Positions 51,951 through 61,390 of a DNA stretch of 64,000 bases are shown piece by piece. Location: contig CANQMR010000016.1 of assembly GCA_947625015.1 (NCBI GenBank), forward strand, positions 1 through 64,000, written 5' to 3'. Every line of letters begins with the position of its first letter. Positions within the stretch are counted from its first letter, which is position 1. A model generated the notes under the pieces. The model saw nothing but the letters and a program-made list of their open reading frames with translations. It was not told the origin of the DNA and searched no databases. The position numbers and the translations under genes were made by a program. Source of the stretch: an uncultured Lachnospiraceae bacterium (GTDB lineage Bacteria; Bacillota; Clostridia; Lachnospirales; Lachnospiraceae).

Positions 51951-53216
51951 TTGGATGTGGATTTCTTGAGAGCAATCAGTGTAAAAGAGGTCAGTAAGTT
52001 AAAGGGAAATATAGAAATCCAGGGTTCAAAAAATACGGTTTTGCCCATTATGGCGGCCACCCTGTTAAGCTCCGGGGTATCCGTAATCTATAACTGTCCC
52101 GATATTGATGATGTGGCGGTGATGTGCCGGCTTTTGGAATGTCTGCATGTAAAAACAGAAAGGAAGGGAAATACCCTTACCATAGATACTACCGAGGCGG
52201 ATTATGAACCGCTTCCCCTGTCCCTAACCGGGAAACTGCGTTCCTCTGTTTTGCTGTTGGGACCGATTCTTGCAAGATGGGGAAAAGCCCAGATTGGTAT
52301 GCCCGGCGGATGTGCGATTGGCTTGCGGCCGATAGATATTCATTTAGAGGGGCTGATGAAGATGAATGTAGATATAAAGCTGCGCCGCGATATTCTTAAT
52401 TGCTCTACTTTTTATCTTCAGGGCTGCGATTATCATTTGCGTTTTCCCAGTGTGGGGGCTACGGAGAATCTGATTATGGCGGCAGTGGGCGCCAGAGGAA
52501 GAACGATATTAAGAGGGGCGGCGAAGGAGCCGGAGATTGTAGAACTTTGTAATTATCTGCTCTCTATGGGAGCGCTGATTGAAGGCGTTGGCACAGATGT
52601 TTTGGTGATTAAAGGCACAGACGAACTGACTGCCTGCGATTACTGTAATATATACGACAGGATTGTGGCGGGAACGTATTTACTGATGGCTGCCGCTTTG
52701 CCGAGTGACATTACGCTTACAGGCATAGACGATATACATTATATGAAAAATATTATTAAGGTGGCGTCCCAGATCGGGGTCAGCGTGGTGAAAATGGAAA
52801 ACTGCCTGCATATTCAATCTTTTGGAAAAACAGACAGCGGAGATTTTGAAACAGGAATTTATCCGGAGTTCCCGACAGACTTGCAGCCGGTTTTGATTGC
52901 GGTACTGCTGAAAGCAAGACAGAATAGCAGCGTGACGGAAAAGGTTTTTGAAAATCGTTTTGGCATTGTCAGCGAATTGGAAAAATTAGGCGCGCAAATC
53001 ACAGTAAAAGGCCAGAGGGCCGAAATTAAGGGAAATTCACAACTTTACGGGCATACGGTAAAAGCTGCGGATTTGCGGCAGGGAGCTGCATTAGTTGTGG
53101 CGGGCTTGTTTAGCAAAGGATATACAACGATAACCAATATTTCCTACATTGAACGCGGATATGAAGACATTGTAAGGGATTTGCAGTGCGTAGGTGCGGA
53201 AATCACCTATGTGTAA
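51951..53216 (+). CDS. murA: UDP-N-acetylglucosamine 1-carboxyvinyltransferase
   Basis: A 421-residue enzyme that makes the first committed step of peptidoglycan synthesis. The substrate-binding start GNIEIQGSKNTVLPIMAATL and the catalytic Cys loop PGGCAIGLRP (fosfomycin target) are intact, as is the C-terminal RGYEDIVRDL. The start is uncertain: TTG 51951, GTG 51957 and TTG 51966 are possible and none has a good ribosome site. It sits where murG or murB lies in B. subtilis. divIB follows after 9 bp. Confidence 0.93.
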   Translation: MDVDFLRAISVKEVSKLKGNIEIQGSKNTVLPIMAATLLSSGVSVIYNCPDIDDVAVMCRLLECLHVKTERKGNTLTIDTTEADYEPLPLSLTGKLRSSVLLLGPILARWGKAQIGMPGGCAIGLRPIDIHLEGLMKMNVDIKLRRDILNCSTFYLQGCDYHLRFPSVGATENLIMAAVGARGRTILRGAAKEPEIVELCNYLLSMGALIEGVGTDVLVIKGTDELTACDYCNIYDRIVAGTYLLMAAALPSDITLTGIDDIHYMKNIIKVASQIGVSVVKMENCLHIQSFGKTDSGDFETGIYPEFPTDLQPVLIAVLLKARQNSSVTEKVFENRFGIVSELEKLGAQITVKGQRAEIKGNSQLYGHTVKAADLRQGAALVVAGLFSKGYTTITNISYIERGYEDIVRDLQCVGAEITYV

Positions 53217-53225
53217 GGGAGAATT

Positions 53226-54083
53226 ATGAGTGAAAAACAGGAGAAAGTAATAAAATTTAAGCCCAAAAGAAAAGGCGCGGTTGCCGGAGGGATTCTCGTG
53301 GCCATACTGATTTTTCTGATATTCTTTTTCACCGGCTTTAAGATTGAGGAAATTGAAGTGACGGGCAACAAGCATTACTCTGCGGAGCAGATTAAAAATT
53401 TTGTTCTTGAAAATGGATATATTAATAATACGGTGCTTCTTATGCTGAAAAATAAGATTCATCCGGTTAAAGAGATTCCTTTTGTGGCGAAAATAGAAGT
53501 GGAATATATGAATGTTCACAAAATTAGCATTACCGTATATGAAAAAGCCATGGCCGGCTGTGTGGAATATATGAATGAATACGTATATTTTGACCAGGAC
53601 GGATATGTGCTGGAAATATCGCCTGATAAACTTGAGGATTCTCCCTGTATAGAGGGAATGTCCTTTGCCTCCATGGAATTGCACGAGAAACTTCCGATAG
53701 ACGACGAAAACCGGTTTCGTATAATTTTAAAACTTACGCAATTAATTCAGAAATATGAGATACCCATTGAGTCCGTCCGTTTTACTTCAGATAATGAAAT
53801 TGTTCTGGCGCATGAAAAAATCAGAATTGAATTAGGGGACGGCAGCAATTTAGAAGAGCAGATGGTAGACCTGAAACAGATTTTAGCGGGAATTTCCGGG
53901 AAAAAAGGAGTGCTGGATATGAAGGATTTTGACACAGCTTCCGGAACGGCGTCTTTTAAATTGGATGAAGATGCGGACAAAAAAAAGCCGGATTCCGGCA
54001 GTGAAGAAAAAACGGATTCCGGGGAAACAGGGGGTGAGACTTCTGAAGAGAGCACATCAGAGAATGATACAGAGGGGGAATAA
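53226..54083 (+). CDS. divIB: Cell division protein DivIB/FtsQ
   Basis: A 285-residue bitopic divisome protein. A short basic cytoplasmic tail, one helix (about 21-38, GGILVAILIFLIFFFTGF) and an extracellular POTRA domain (about 39-110, starting KIEEIEVTGNKHYSAEQIKN), then the DivIB beta domain, then an acidic tail rich in E, D, S and G (about 235-285). It works with FtsL and DivIC to activate septal synthesis. GGGAG precedes ATG 53226. ftsZ follows after 127 bp with its own promoter. Confidence 0.85.
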   Translation: MSEKQEKVIKFKPKRKGAVAGGILVAILIFLIFFFTGFKIEEIEVTGNKHYSAEQIKNFVLENGYINNTVLLMLKNKIHPVKEIPFVAKIEVEYMNVHKISITVYEKAMAGCVEYMNEYVYFDQDGYVLEISPDKLEDSPCIEGMSFASMELHEKLPIDDENRFRIILKLTQLIQKYEIPIESVRFTSDNEIVLAHEKIRIELGDGSNLEEQMVDLKQILAGISGKKGVLDMKDFDTASGTASFKLDEDADKKKPDSGSEEKTDSGETGGETSEESTSENDTEGE

Positions 54084-54127
54084 GGAAAATAAATATAGAA
54101 AAAAAGCCATGAATCGTAAAATATAGC

Positions 54128-54156
54128 TTGATTATTTTGTAAAAAAACAGTATTAT
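54128..54156 (+). promoter_or_regulatory. Promoter of ftsZ
   Basis: TTGATT (54128-54133), 17 bp, TATTAT (54151-54156). Confidence 0.65.
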
Positions 54157-54210
54157 ATATGTATATGTTTACATAAGAGAAGAAAATATTTAATTAAGGA
54201 GGAAAGAGCC

Positions 54211-55596
54211 TTGCTTGAAATAAAAACTTTTGAGGACAAAGGGCCTGCAAAGATTTTAGTCATTGGTGTGGGCGGAGCCGGTAACAATGCAGTGAATAGA
54301 ATGGTGGATGAAAACATCACCGGGGTGGATTTAATTGCCATTAATACAGATAAACAGGTATTGGCTACATCAAAAGCACCGACAAAGATTCAGATCGGTG
54401 AAAAGCTGACCAAGGGGTTAGGCGCAGGAGCTAAGCCGGAGATTGGCGCCGGTGCGATTGAGGAGAACAGGGAAGAGATTACGGAACTGGTGAAAGATGC
54501 GGATATGGTATTCGTTACCTGCGGCATGGGCGGCGGTACCGGTACAGGAGCCGCTCCGGTGGTTGCCGAGATATCCAAGAATCTTGGAATTTTAACAGTA
54601 GGTGTTGTGACTAAACCTTTTTCTTTTGAGGGCAAGCCGCGAATGAATAATGCGCTGGCCGGTATTGACCGCTTAAAAGAGAATGTAGATACATTGATAG
54701 TCGTTCCGAATGATAAGCTGTTACAGATTTGCGACAAGCGGACCACTATTCCGGATGCGTTAAAGAAGGCGGACGAAGTACTTCAGCAGGGCGTGCAGGG
54801 CGTTACGGATCTGATTCAAAGTCCTGGTATTATCAATCTGGATTTTGCAGATATCCAGTCTGTTATGAGAGATAAGGGTATTGCGCATATCGGTATCGGC
54901 AGAGGAAGCGGAGAAGACAAGGCGGTTGAGGCAATCAAGCAGGCAATGGAATCACCGCTTTTGGAGACAACAGTTTCCGGCGCAACAGATATCATTGTGA
55001 ACTTTGCCGGTAACATTGGAATGATAGAAGCATATGACGCAGTGAATTATCTGACAGAAGCTGCCGGTGAAGATGTAAATATTATTTTTGGAACGGTTGA
55101 TAACGAAACTTTAGGTGATGAAGTGAGTATTACGATCATCGCAACGGGTATTGAGCGGGCGGCTAAGAAGAATACATATGGAAGTTTTGGACAAGCGATG
55201 TCTCCGTTTGCTAAACCGGCTATGGCACAGCCGGGAGTACAGCAGCCGGGAATGGGTATTTCCCAGCCTGCCGCAGCCATAACGGAGCCAACTGTTCAGG
55301 GAACACAAATTCCACAGACGCCGCCGCCGGCATTTAGTTCACAGCCGGCAGCCCAGACTCCGGATATGACGCAGAGCGGATTTGCGGCAGGACAAGCAGC
55401 GCCTACTTTTAGCGGACAGCCAATTACCACACCGCAGCCGAAGCCTGTAGCAAGGCCGTCTTTCTTAAATGGCACACAGGGCAGCGCTGTAAATAATCCA
55501 ACGCAGACCACTCCTGTAACGACAGCCAGACCGCAGGCGCCGAGACAGGAAGCAGATGGCAGTATTAAAATACCTGAATTTTTGAAAAGAAGGTAA
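54211..55596 (+). CDS. ftsZ: Cell division protein FtsZ
   Basis: A 461-residue tubulin-like GTPase that forms the Z ring. The tubulin signature GGGTGTGAA (in [14 protein letters not shown]), the [11 protein letters not shown] loop and the T7 region [11 protein letters not shown] are intact. A long linker rich in P, Q, A and T (about 335-445) leads to the C-terminal peptide [11 protein letters not shown], which binds partners such as SepF or FtsA. The start is TTG 54211, after a strong AAGGAGG. No ftsA is present. A strong terminator ends the dcw block. Confidence 0.97.
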   Translation: MLEIKTFEDKGPAKILVIGVGGAGNNAVNRMVDENITGVDLIAINTDKQVLATSKAPTKIQIGEKLTKGLGAGAKPEIGAGAIEENREEITELVKDADMVFVTCGMGGGTGTGAAPVVAEISKNLGILTVGVVTKPFSFEGKPRMNNALAGIDRLKENVDTLIVVPNDKLLQICDKRTTIPDALKKADEVLQQGVQGVTDLIQSPGIINLDFADIQSVMRDKGIAHIGIGRGSGEDKAVEAIKQAMESPLLETTVSGATDIIVNFAGNIGMIEAYDAVNYLTEAAGEDVNIIFGTVDNETLGDEVSITIIATGIERAAKKNTYGSFGQAMSPFAKPAMAQPGVQQPGMGISQPAAAITEPTVQGTQIPQTPPPAFSSQPAAQTPDMTQSGFAAGQAAPTFSGQPITTPQPKPVARPSFLNGTQGSAVNNPTQTTPVTTARPQAPRQEADGSIKIPEFLKRR

Positions 55597-55617
55597 AATA
55601 GAGTCGTGACGATGGAC

Positions 55618-55660
55618 AACACATCTGGCAGATGACCAATCTGCCGGATGTGTTTTTTTT
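55618..55660 (+). terminator. Terminator of ftsZ
   Basis: AACACATCTGGCAGAT / ATCTGCCGGATGTGTT, 16-bp stem (one G-T pair), 5-nt loop, then TTTTTT. The rest of 55661-55841 holds only an isolated TATAAT (55722-55727) with no matching -35. Confidence 0.92.
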
Positions 55661-55841
55661 GTGCGGCATGGACGGATTGATTCAGCAAATGCCGGAAGAA
55701 CAAACGGATTACAGGAAATGATATAATCAGCAGACGCATTGCCTGTTTTCAGGAAATAGTGCGAAAGAGACGGAGCAGATTCGACCTTTTTAGATAAGGG
55801 CGTTGGCATATACTTCTGATTAAAGAAGCGGGAGGAAGATA

Positions 55842-56705
55842 TTGCAGATAACCATTTATCTCGATGTTATATATGTTCTTAACTTCGTGGCAGACTTTTT
55901 TGTTTTATGGCTGACAGGAATCCTGTTGAAACAAAAAATTGTGCTATGGAGGGTATTAGCCGGAGCTGCCTTTGGCGCCGGTATGCTTCTTTTATTTGTC
56001 CTGTATCCCCGATTATTTATGGGAATGACAGGAATTGCCGCATATGCCGGAATCAGTATGGGAGCTGTTGTTATTTCCTATGGAGGAAAACAGGGAGGAG
56101 TTTTGAAACAATGGTTCCTTTCCACCACAATCATGATTTTAACCGGCAGTGTGATGAATTATCTGAAATACATAGGGCATACCGATACCCTGACGCTTTG
56201 CAGATGGCTTTTATATTTTACGGGGAGCGGTGCTTGCATTTTTGTTATTATTTATAGTCTGCGCTCTTTGGCGCAGACCGGAGAGCAGATTTTTAGGATT
56301 CGCTTGCAGCATGGCGGCAGGCGGACGGAAATTTACGTGTATCTCGATACAGGCAATCTGTTGTGGGATTCTCTGTTTGGGAAACCGGTCATTGTCTTAA
56401 GCGAACAGGCGCTTGCCGCATGTCTGACAGGGAAGGAGAAAGAGATCATAGAAAAATATATGGAAAGCGGGCGTTTAGATTATGAAAGCCTGCTGACAGG
56501 AGGAATACAAAGGAGGGATTGTTTTCATGAGATTGCATTTCAGAGTGTGGGAAACCCATCGGGAAAAATGCTTTGCATGCTGTTAGAGGAGGTAACCGTC
56601 TGCGGCGCGGACCGGGTATTAAAAAGGCAACCGGTGGCCATAGGCAGGGGGAGTCTTTTTGCGGGCAAAGCATATCAGGGACTGCTGCACAGGGAATGCA
56701 TCTAA
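55842..56705 (+). CDS. spoIIGA: SpoIIGA, sigma-E factor processing peptidase
   Basis: A 287-residue membrane aspartic protease that activates pro-sigma-E in the mother cell at early sporulation. Five hydrophobic segments fill residues about 5-155; the cytosolic half carries the active-site [10 protein letters not shown] motif (Asp-Thr-Gly). The start is TTG 55842 after GGGAGG. It lies 20 bp before sigE, the standard spoIIG arrangement. No obvious sigma-A or Spo0A promoter could be confirmed upstream. Confidence 0.92.
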   Translation: MQITIYLDVIYVLNFVADFFVLWLTGILLKQKIVLWRVLAGAAFGAGMLLLFVLYPRLFMGMTGIAAYAGISMGAVVISYGGKQGGVLKQWFLSTTIMILTGSVMNYLKYIGHTDTLTLCRWLLYFTGSGACIFVIIYSLRSLAQTGEQIFRIRLQHGGRRTEIYVYLDTGNLLWDSLFGKPVIVLSEQALAACLTGKEKEIIEKYMESGRLDYESLLTGGIQRRDCFHEIAFQSVGNPSGKMLCMLLEEVTVCGADRVLKRQPVAIGRGSLFAGKAYQGLLHRECI

Positions 56706-56725
56706 CATATTTGGAGGATAGAAAA

Positions 56726-57463
56726 GTGAATATTATAAATAATGATAAATTTAAACTTACCATGATGCAAAGTGTGGCAAGTATGTTTTTCATGCCAAAA
56801 AAAGAGATACACTATATCGGTGGAGCGGATATTCTGCCCCCGCCCTTAGAGCCGGAAGAAGAAAAAAAACTGTTGGAAAAACTGGGGGAATTAAATGATA
56901 CAGAAGTTAAAAGCATTTTGATTGAGAGAAATCTGCGGCTGGTAGTATACATAGCCAAAAAGTTTGACAATACCGGCGTAGGCGTTGAAGATCTGATTTC
57001 TATCGGGACAATCGGGTTAATTAAGGCGATTAATACGTTCAAACTGGACAAAAAAATTAAATTGGCGACTTATGCTTCGCGGTGCATTGAGAATGAAATA
57101 TTAATGTATTTAAGACGAAGCGCAAAGACCAAAATGGAGGTATCCATTGACGAGCCCTTAAATGTGGACTGGGATGGAAACGAACTGCTTTTGTCTGACA
57201 TTTTAGGAACGGAGGAGGATATCATTTACCGGGATTTGGAGGACGAGGTAGATAAAGAACTGTTAAAAAATGCCATGACAATATTAAGCGCAAGAGAAAA
57301 GACCATAATCGACTTAAGGTTCGGCCTGAGCAGTGAACAGGGAGAGGAAATGACGCAGAAGGAGGTGGCGGATTTACTTGGAATTTCGCAATCCTATATT
57401 TCGAGGCTTGAAAAAAAGATTATGAAACGCCTGAAAAAAGAGATGCTTCGGATTGGTTCTTAA
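56726..57463 (+). CDS. sigE: RNA polymerase sigma factor SigE (pro-sigma-E)
   Basis: A 245-residue sporulation sigma factor, made as a precursor cut by SpoIIGA. The pro-sequence (about residues 1-30) precedes region 2 ([48 protein letters not shown]) and region 4 with the helix-turn-helix [18 protein letters not shown]. It directs mother-cell genes such as cotJ and spoVD in other sporeformers. The start is GTG 56726 behind GGAGG (56713-56717); the longer frame from 56573 overlaps spoIIGA. sigG follows after 107 bp. Confidence 0.95.
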   Translation: MNIINNDKFKLTMMQSVASMFFMPKKEIHYIGGADILPPPLEPEEEKKLLEKLGELNDTEVKSILIERNLRLVVYIAKKFDNTGVGVEDLISIGTIGLIKAINTFKLDKKIKLATYASRCIENEILMYLRRSAKTKMEVSIDEPLNVDWDGNELLLSDILGTEEDIIYRDLEDEVDKELLKNAMTILSAREKTIIDLRFGLSSEQGEEMTQKEVADLLGISQSYISRLEKKIMKRLKKEMLRIGS

Positions 57464-57570
57464 CCATAGAAAAGCAGTTGTGGTAAATATTAACGGGTTC
57501 ATTTTTGTATAAACAGTAAGTCATTTGTAAATCCTTAAAATTATAAATTGGTTTTAAGGAGGACGGTGAA

Positions 57571-58350
57571 ATGGCGCTTAACAAGGTCGTAATCTGCGGA
57601 GTAAATACTGCAAAATTACCACTGCTTACCAACGAGGAAAAAAATGAATTGTTTATCAGGGTTGAACAGGGGGATCAGACAGCAAGGGAAAAACTGATAG
57701 AAGGCAATTTAAGACTGGTGTTAAGTGTGATTCAACGTTTTTCTAATGCTTCAGAAAATGCCGACGATCTGTTTCAGGTAGGATGCATCGGCCTGATGAA
57801 GGCCATTGACAACTTTGACCGCAGCTTAAATGTGAAATTCAGCACCTATGCAGTTCCGATGATTATCGGGGAGTGCAGAAGGTATCTGCGGGATAATAAT
57901 TCTATCCGGGTTTCCCGTTCGCTAAGGGATATTGCCTATAAGGCGATATATGCAAAAGAAAGGATTATGCGGGAAGAGGACAGAGAGGCGACCATTGAAG
58001 AAGTGGCGAAGGAAATCGAAGTGGAAAAGGAGATGGTGGTGATGGCATTAGACGCCATTGCTACTCCGGTTTCTCTTTATGATCCGGTGTATCAGGAGGG
58101 AGGAGATACCCTTTATATTATGGATCAGGTCAGCGACAAGAAGAATAAAGAGGATAACTGGGTGGAAAATATATCCCTGAACGAGGCTATGGGACGGTTG
58201 TCTGATCGGGAGTATAATATCATTCGTCTTAGATTCTTTGAAGGGAAAACACAGACGGAAGTAGCCAGGGAAATTTCCATTTCACAGGCGCAGGTATCAA
58301 GGCTGGAAAAATCTGCGCTGAAAAATATGAAAAATTATCTTGATATATAG
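57571..58350 (+). CDS. sigG: RNA polymerase sigma factor SigG
   Basis: A 259-residue late forespore sigma factor. The conserved N-terminal anti-sigma-binding segment NKVVICGVNTAKLPLLTN, region 2 (NLRLVLSVIQRF, DDLFQVGCIGLMKAIDNFD, VKFSTYAVPMIIGE), region 3 and the region-4 helix-turn-helix (ISISQAQVSRLEK) are all present. AAGGAGG precedes ATG 57571. The order spoIIGA-sigE-sigG is conserved in spore-forming Firmicutes. No convincing forespore promoter was found in the 107-bp gap. Confidence 0.96.
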   Translation: MALNKVVICGVNTAKLPLLTNEEKNELFIRVEQGDQTAREKLIEGNLRLVLSVIQRFSNASENADDLFQVGCIGLMKAIDNFDRSLNVKFSTYAVPMIIGECRRYLRDNNSIRVSRSLRDIAYKAIYAKERIMREEDREATIEEVAKEIEVEKEMVVMALDAIATPVSLYDPVYQEGGDTLYIMDQVSDKKNKEDNWVENISLNEAMGRLSDREYNIIRLRFFEGKTQTEVAREISISQAQVSRLEKSALKNMKNYLDI

Positions 58351-58390
58351 AAAAAATACTGGAAATTGAAAAAAATTAATTTTAAATGCG

Positions 58391-58419
58391 TTGTCAATCT
58401 TTGTAAAATATGCTATAAT
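58391..58419 (+). promoter_or_regulatory. Promoter of the P-loop kinase gene
   Basis: TTGTCA (58391-58396), 17 bp, TATAAT (58414-58419), with TG upstream of the -10. Confidence 0.9.
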
Positions 58420-58482
58420 TTGCCTTACTTATAATTTATTTAAGAATATGATTATGGTCGGCATAAAGGAGGCATATATTTT

Positions 58483-59052
58483 ATGAAGCATTTGATATTG
58501 GTTACATCTCCACCTGCCTGCGGCAAGACCTATATTTCCAAACAGCTTGCCAAGGCGTTGACGAATTGTGTATATTTGGACAAGGATACTTTAATTGTAT
58601 TATCTAAGCAGATTTTTAAGGTGGCAGGCGAGGAATATAACCGTTCATCTGATTTTTTTCAAAGAGAGATTCGGGATTATGAATATTACTGCGTGTTGGA
58701 TCTGGCTATGGAGGCGCTGGATTACAATGATACGGTATTAATCAACGCACCGTTTACTGATGAGATCCGGGACGACGCTTATCTGGATTCCTTACGGGCG
58801 AGACTGGCAGAGCATGGCGCCGAGCTGGTGGTAATCTGGGTAAATACCAGAGTGGAAGTATGCCGGGAGAGAATGATTAAGCGTAATTCAGACCGGGATA
58901 CATGGAAACTGGAGCATTGGGACGAGTACATCGCAGGCTGTAATTTTAACAGACCGGATAATATCAAAGAACTTATTGTGTTTGAGAATTCTTCCGAGGA
59001 GGAATTTGACGAGTCAATCAAACGAGTGGTGAAACAGTTAAGAGGCGAGTAA
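58483..59052 (+). CDS. P-loop AAA_33-type kinase
   Basis: A 189-residue soluble protein with Walker A TSPPACGKTYISKQLA at the N-terminus, a middle block DTVLINAPFTDEIRDD and a lid-like RMIKRNSDRDTWKLEHWDEY. This matches small ATP-binding kinases (AAA_33 / zeta-toxin-like fold) that phosphorylate small molecules or nucleosides; the substrate is unknown. No antitoxin-like partner is beside it. AAGGAGG precedes ATG 58483. It has a strong promoter and its own terminator. Confidence 0.8.
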   Translation: MKHLILVTSPPACGKTYISKQLAKALTNCVYLDKDTLIVLSKQIFKVAGEEYNRSSDFFQREIRDYEYYCVLDLAMEALDYNDTVLINAPFTDEIRDDAYLDSLRARLAEHGAELVVIWVNTRVEVCRERMIKRNSDRDTWKLEHWDEYIAGCNFNRPDNIKELIVFENSSEEEFDESIKRVVKQLRGE

Positions 59053-59061
59053 AGGATAGAG

Positions 59062-59087
59062 CGGCGCTTGCAAAAGCGCCGTTTTTT
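59062..59087 (+). terminator. Terminator of the kinase gene
   Basis: 8-bp perfect stem CGGCGCTT / AAGCGCCG, GCAA loop, then TTTTTT. Confidence 0.92.
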
Positions 59088-59125
59088 GCGAAAGACTAAA
59101 TTACTAGATAAACAAGGAGTAGAAT

Positions 59126-61375
59126 ATGGCGAACAAAAGACCGGTATTCGCAATCAACTGGACAGAGGTAGAGGCGCTGGCAGGGGGCAGCCACGACAAT
59201 CCCCATCATATACTTGGCATGCACGAGACGACGGACGGCGTGTATATTAACGCCTATATTCCGGGCGCTAAGTCTGTGACAGCGGTTTCTAAGAATACCA
59301 AGGATACATATACTCTTGTAAGCGACAGGGTAAACGGTTTCTTTACCGTAAAGATACCGGATACGCAAAGCTTTCTATACCAATATAAGGTGGTTTTTGC
59401 AGACGGAACCAAAAAGACAATGATGGACCCTTATGTGTTTGAACCGGTAATCGATCCCATTGACATCAGCAGATTTAATGATGGAATACATTATGAGATC
59501 TATGAGAAATTAGGCGCGCATCCCTGTATGTTAGATGGAATTAAGGGCGTGCTGTTTGCTGTGTGGGCGCCCCATGCGGCAAGGGTTTCCGTAGTGGGAG
59601 ATTTCAACGGCTGGAATGGCAGGATGCATATGATGCGCAGGATAGAATATTCCGGCATTTTTGAACTGTTTGTTCCGGGGCTTGCGGCAGGTGAGATCTA
59701 CAAATACGAGATCCAGACGAAAAGCGGCGATACCTTTATGAAACCGGACCCTTATGAGAATGCGGCGGAGTTGCGTCCTGCCAACGCCTCTAAGATTGTG
59801 GACCTTACCTATAACTGGAAGGATGCAAAGTATTACGAGGGCAGGGATTTTGTGAAGGCAGAGCGTCCGATGAATATTTATGAGGTGCATTTAGGCTCCT
59901 TTAAACGTCCCAAGGACGGCAGGGAATTTTATAATTATAGAGAGATTGCCAGGGAACTGGCGGATTATGCGGCGGACATGGGGTATACGCATGTGGAATT
60001 GATGCCTGTAATGGAGCATGAACAGGACGCCACTTTAGGGTATCAAACCACAGGATTCTATGCGCCGACTTCCCGGTATGGCGAGCCGGTGGATTTTATG
60101 TATTTTGTAGATTACATGCACAGTAAGGGGATTGGGGTAATCTGCGACTGGGTTCCCAGCCAGTTTCCCATGAATATCAACGGCATTGCCAGATTTGACG
60201 GCGAACCCTTATATGAGCCTAAGGATAAGAGAAGAAGCGAGAACCCAAGATGGGGGACTTATATCTTTGACTACGGGCGTAAGGAGGTTAAGAATTATCT
60301 GATTTCCAATGCCCTTTACTGGATTTCCAAATACCATATTGACGGGCTGCGCATTGACAGCGCCGCTTCGATGCTGTATCTGGATTATGGAAGGTCCTAT
60401 GGCAACTGGATTCCCAATCAGTATGGCGGCAATGAGAATTTAGAGGCGATTGATTTCTTTAAAGAATTAAATACAATTATTAACGAGCGGTATCCCCATT
60501 GTATGGTTATGGTGGAGGAGGAATCCGGCTGGCCGATGCTGACGGAAAAGATAGAAGATGGCGGCATGGGCTTTGATTACCGGTGGAATATGTCCTGGAT
60601 GCAGGATTTACTGTCCTATATGGCCTTAGATCCCTTATACCGCAAATATGAGCACAAGAAGCTGACCAACAGTCTTTCTAACGCCTATGACGAGAAATAT
60701 ATTCTGGAATTTTCCCACAATGAGGTGGTGGGCGGCAAGGGTTCCATTGTGGACCAGATGCCGGGCGGTTATGAGGAAAAGTTTGCAAACCTAAGGCTGC
60801 TTTATGGCTGTATGATGACGCATCCGGGAAAGAAGCTGTTGTTTATGGGACAGGAATTTGCGCAGTTTAAAGCATTCTCCGTATCGGGAGAGATTGACTG
60901 GAATCTGCTGGAATTTGACGCCCATACGATTCTGCGCAATTATGTGAAGGCGTTAAACCACCTGTACCAGAAAGAGCCCGCCCTGTATGAGATGGACAGC
61001 AATGCGCAAGGGTTTGAGTGGGTGAACGCCAATGCGGCCAACGAGAGCATTGTCTCTTTCCTGCGAAAGACCGCAAAGAAAGAGGATACGCTGTTAGTGG
61101 TATGCAACTTTACCCCGGTAAGCTATGATAAGTATAAGATCGGCGTGCCTTATGCCGGCAGCTACAAGGAAATCTTTTGCAGCGACAATGAGAAATTCGG
61201 CGGCGACGGCAGCCGGAACCATGCGGTGAGGGCAAGCAGGAGAAGCGCCTGCGACGGAAGAACCAATTCCATTACCATTGGTCTGGCGCCCTTATCCATG
61301 AGTATTTTCAAACTTTCGGGCAGCGGCGGTCCGAAAGCCGGCGCGAAAAAGAAAACACCGAATAAACGGGCATAA
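59126..61375 (+). CDS. GlgB-like 1,4-alpha-glucan branching enzyme homologue, altered active site
   Basis: A 749-residue GH13 protein with the GlgB domain order: N-terminal domain (HHILGMHETTDGVYINAYIP), CBM48 (VWAPHAARVSVVGDFNGWNG), catalytic barrel and C-terminal beta domain. Region II keeps the nucleophile (DGLRID, Asp411) and region III the acid (Glu465 in VEEES). However, the region I His is Gln346 (DWVPSQFP, usually DWVPGHFP) and the region IV transition-state Asp is Asn532 (FSHNEV, usually LSHDEV). Branching activity may be reduced, lost or changed. AAGGAGT precedes ATG 59126. mscS follows after 15 bp. A Ser/Ala/Gly/Lys-rich tail ends the protein. Confidence 0.85.
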   Translation: MANKRPVFAINWTEVEALAGGSHDNPHHILGMHETTDGVYINAYIPGAKSVTAVSKNTKDTYTLVSDRVNGFFTVKIPDTQSFLYQYKVVFADGTKKTMMDPYVFEPVIDPIDISRFNDGIHYEIYEKLGAHPCMLDGIKGVLFAVWAPHAARVSVVGDFNGWNGRMHMMRRIEYSGIFELFVPGLAAGEIYKYEIQTKSGDTFMKPDPYENAAELRPANASKIVDLTYNWKDAKYYEGRDFVKAERPMNIYEVHLGSFKRPKDGREFYNYREIARELADYAADMGYTHVELMPVMEHEQDATLGYQTTGFYAPTSRYGEPVDFMYFVDYMHSKGIGVICDWVPSQFPMNINGIARFDGEPLYEPKDKRRSENPRWGTYIFDYGRKEVKNYLISNALYWISKYHIDGLRIDSAASMLYLDYGRSYGNWIPNQYGGNENLEAIDFFKELNTIINERYPHCMVMVEEESGWPMLTEKIEDGGMGFDYRWNMSWMQDLLSYMALDPLYRKYEHKKLTNSLSNAYDEKYILEFSHNEVVGGKGSIVDQMPGGYEEKFANLRLLYGCMMTHPGKKLLFMGQEFAQFKAFSVSGEIDWNLLEFDAHTILRNYVKALNHLYQKEPALYEMDSNAQGFEWVNANAANESIVSFLRKTAKKEDTLLVVCNFTPVSYDKYKIGVPYAGSYKEIFCSDNEKFGGDGSRNHAVRASRRSACDGRTNSITIGLAPLSMSIFKLSGSGGPKAGAKKKTPNKRA

Positions 61376-61390
61376 AGAGAGAGAAATATC

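Noticed and set aside
55780-55786. Spo0A box upstream of spoIIGA
   Set aside because: TTCGACC matches the 0A box at 6 of 7 bases, but it is single and lies downstream of the only TATAAT, so it is not supported.
58483-59052. Zeta-toxin of a toxin-antitoxin pair
   Set aside because: The P-loop fold is similar, but there is no small antitoxin gene next to it, and the gene has its own strong promoter and terminator.
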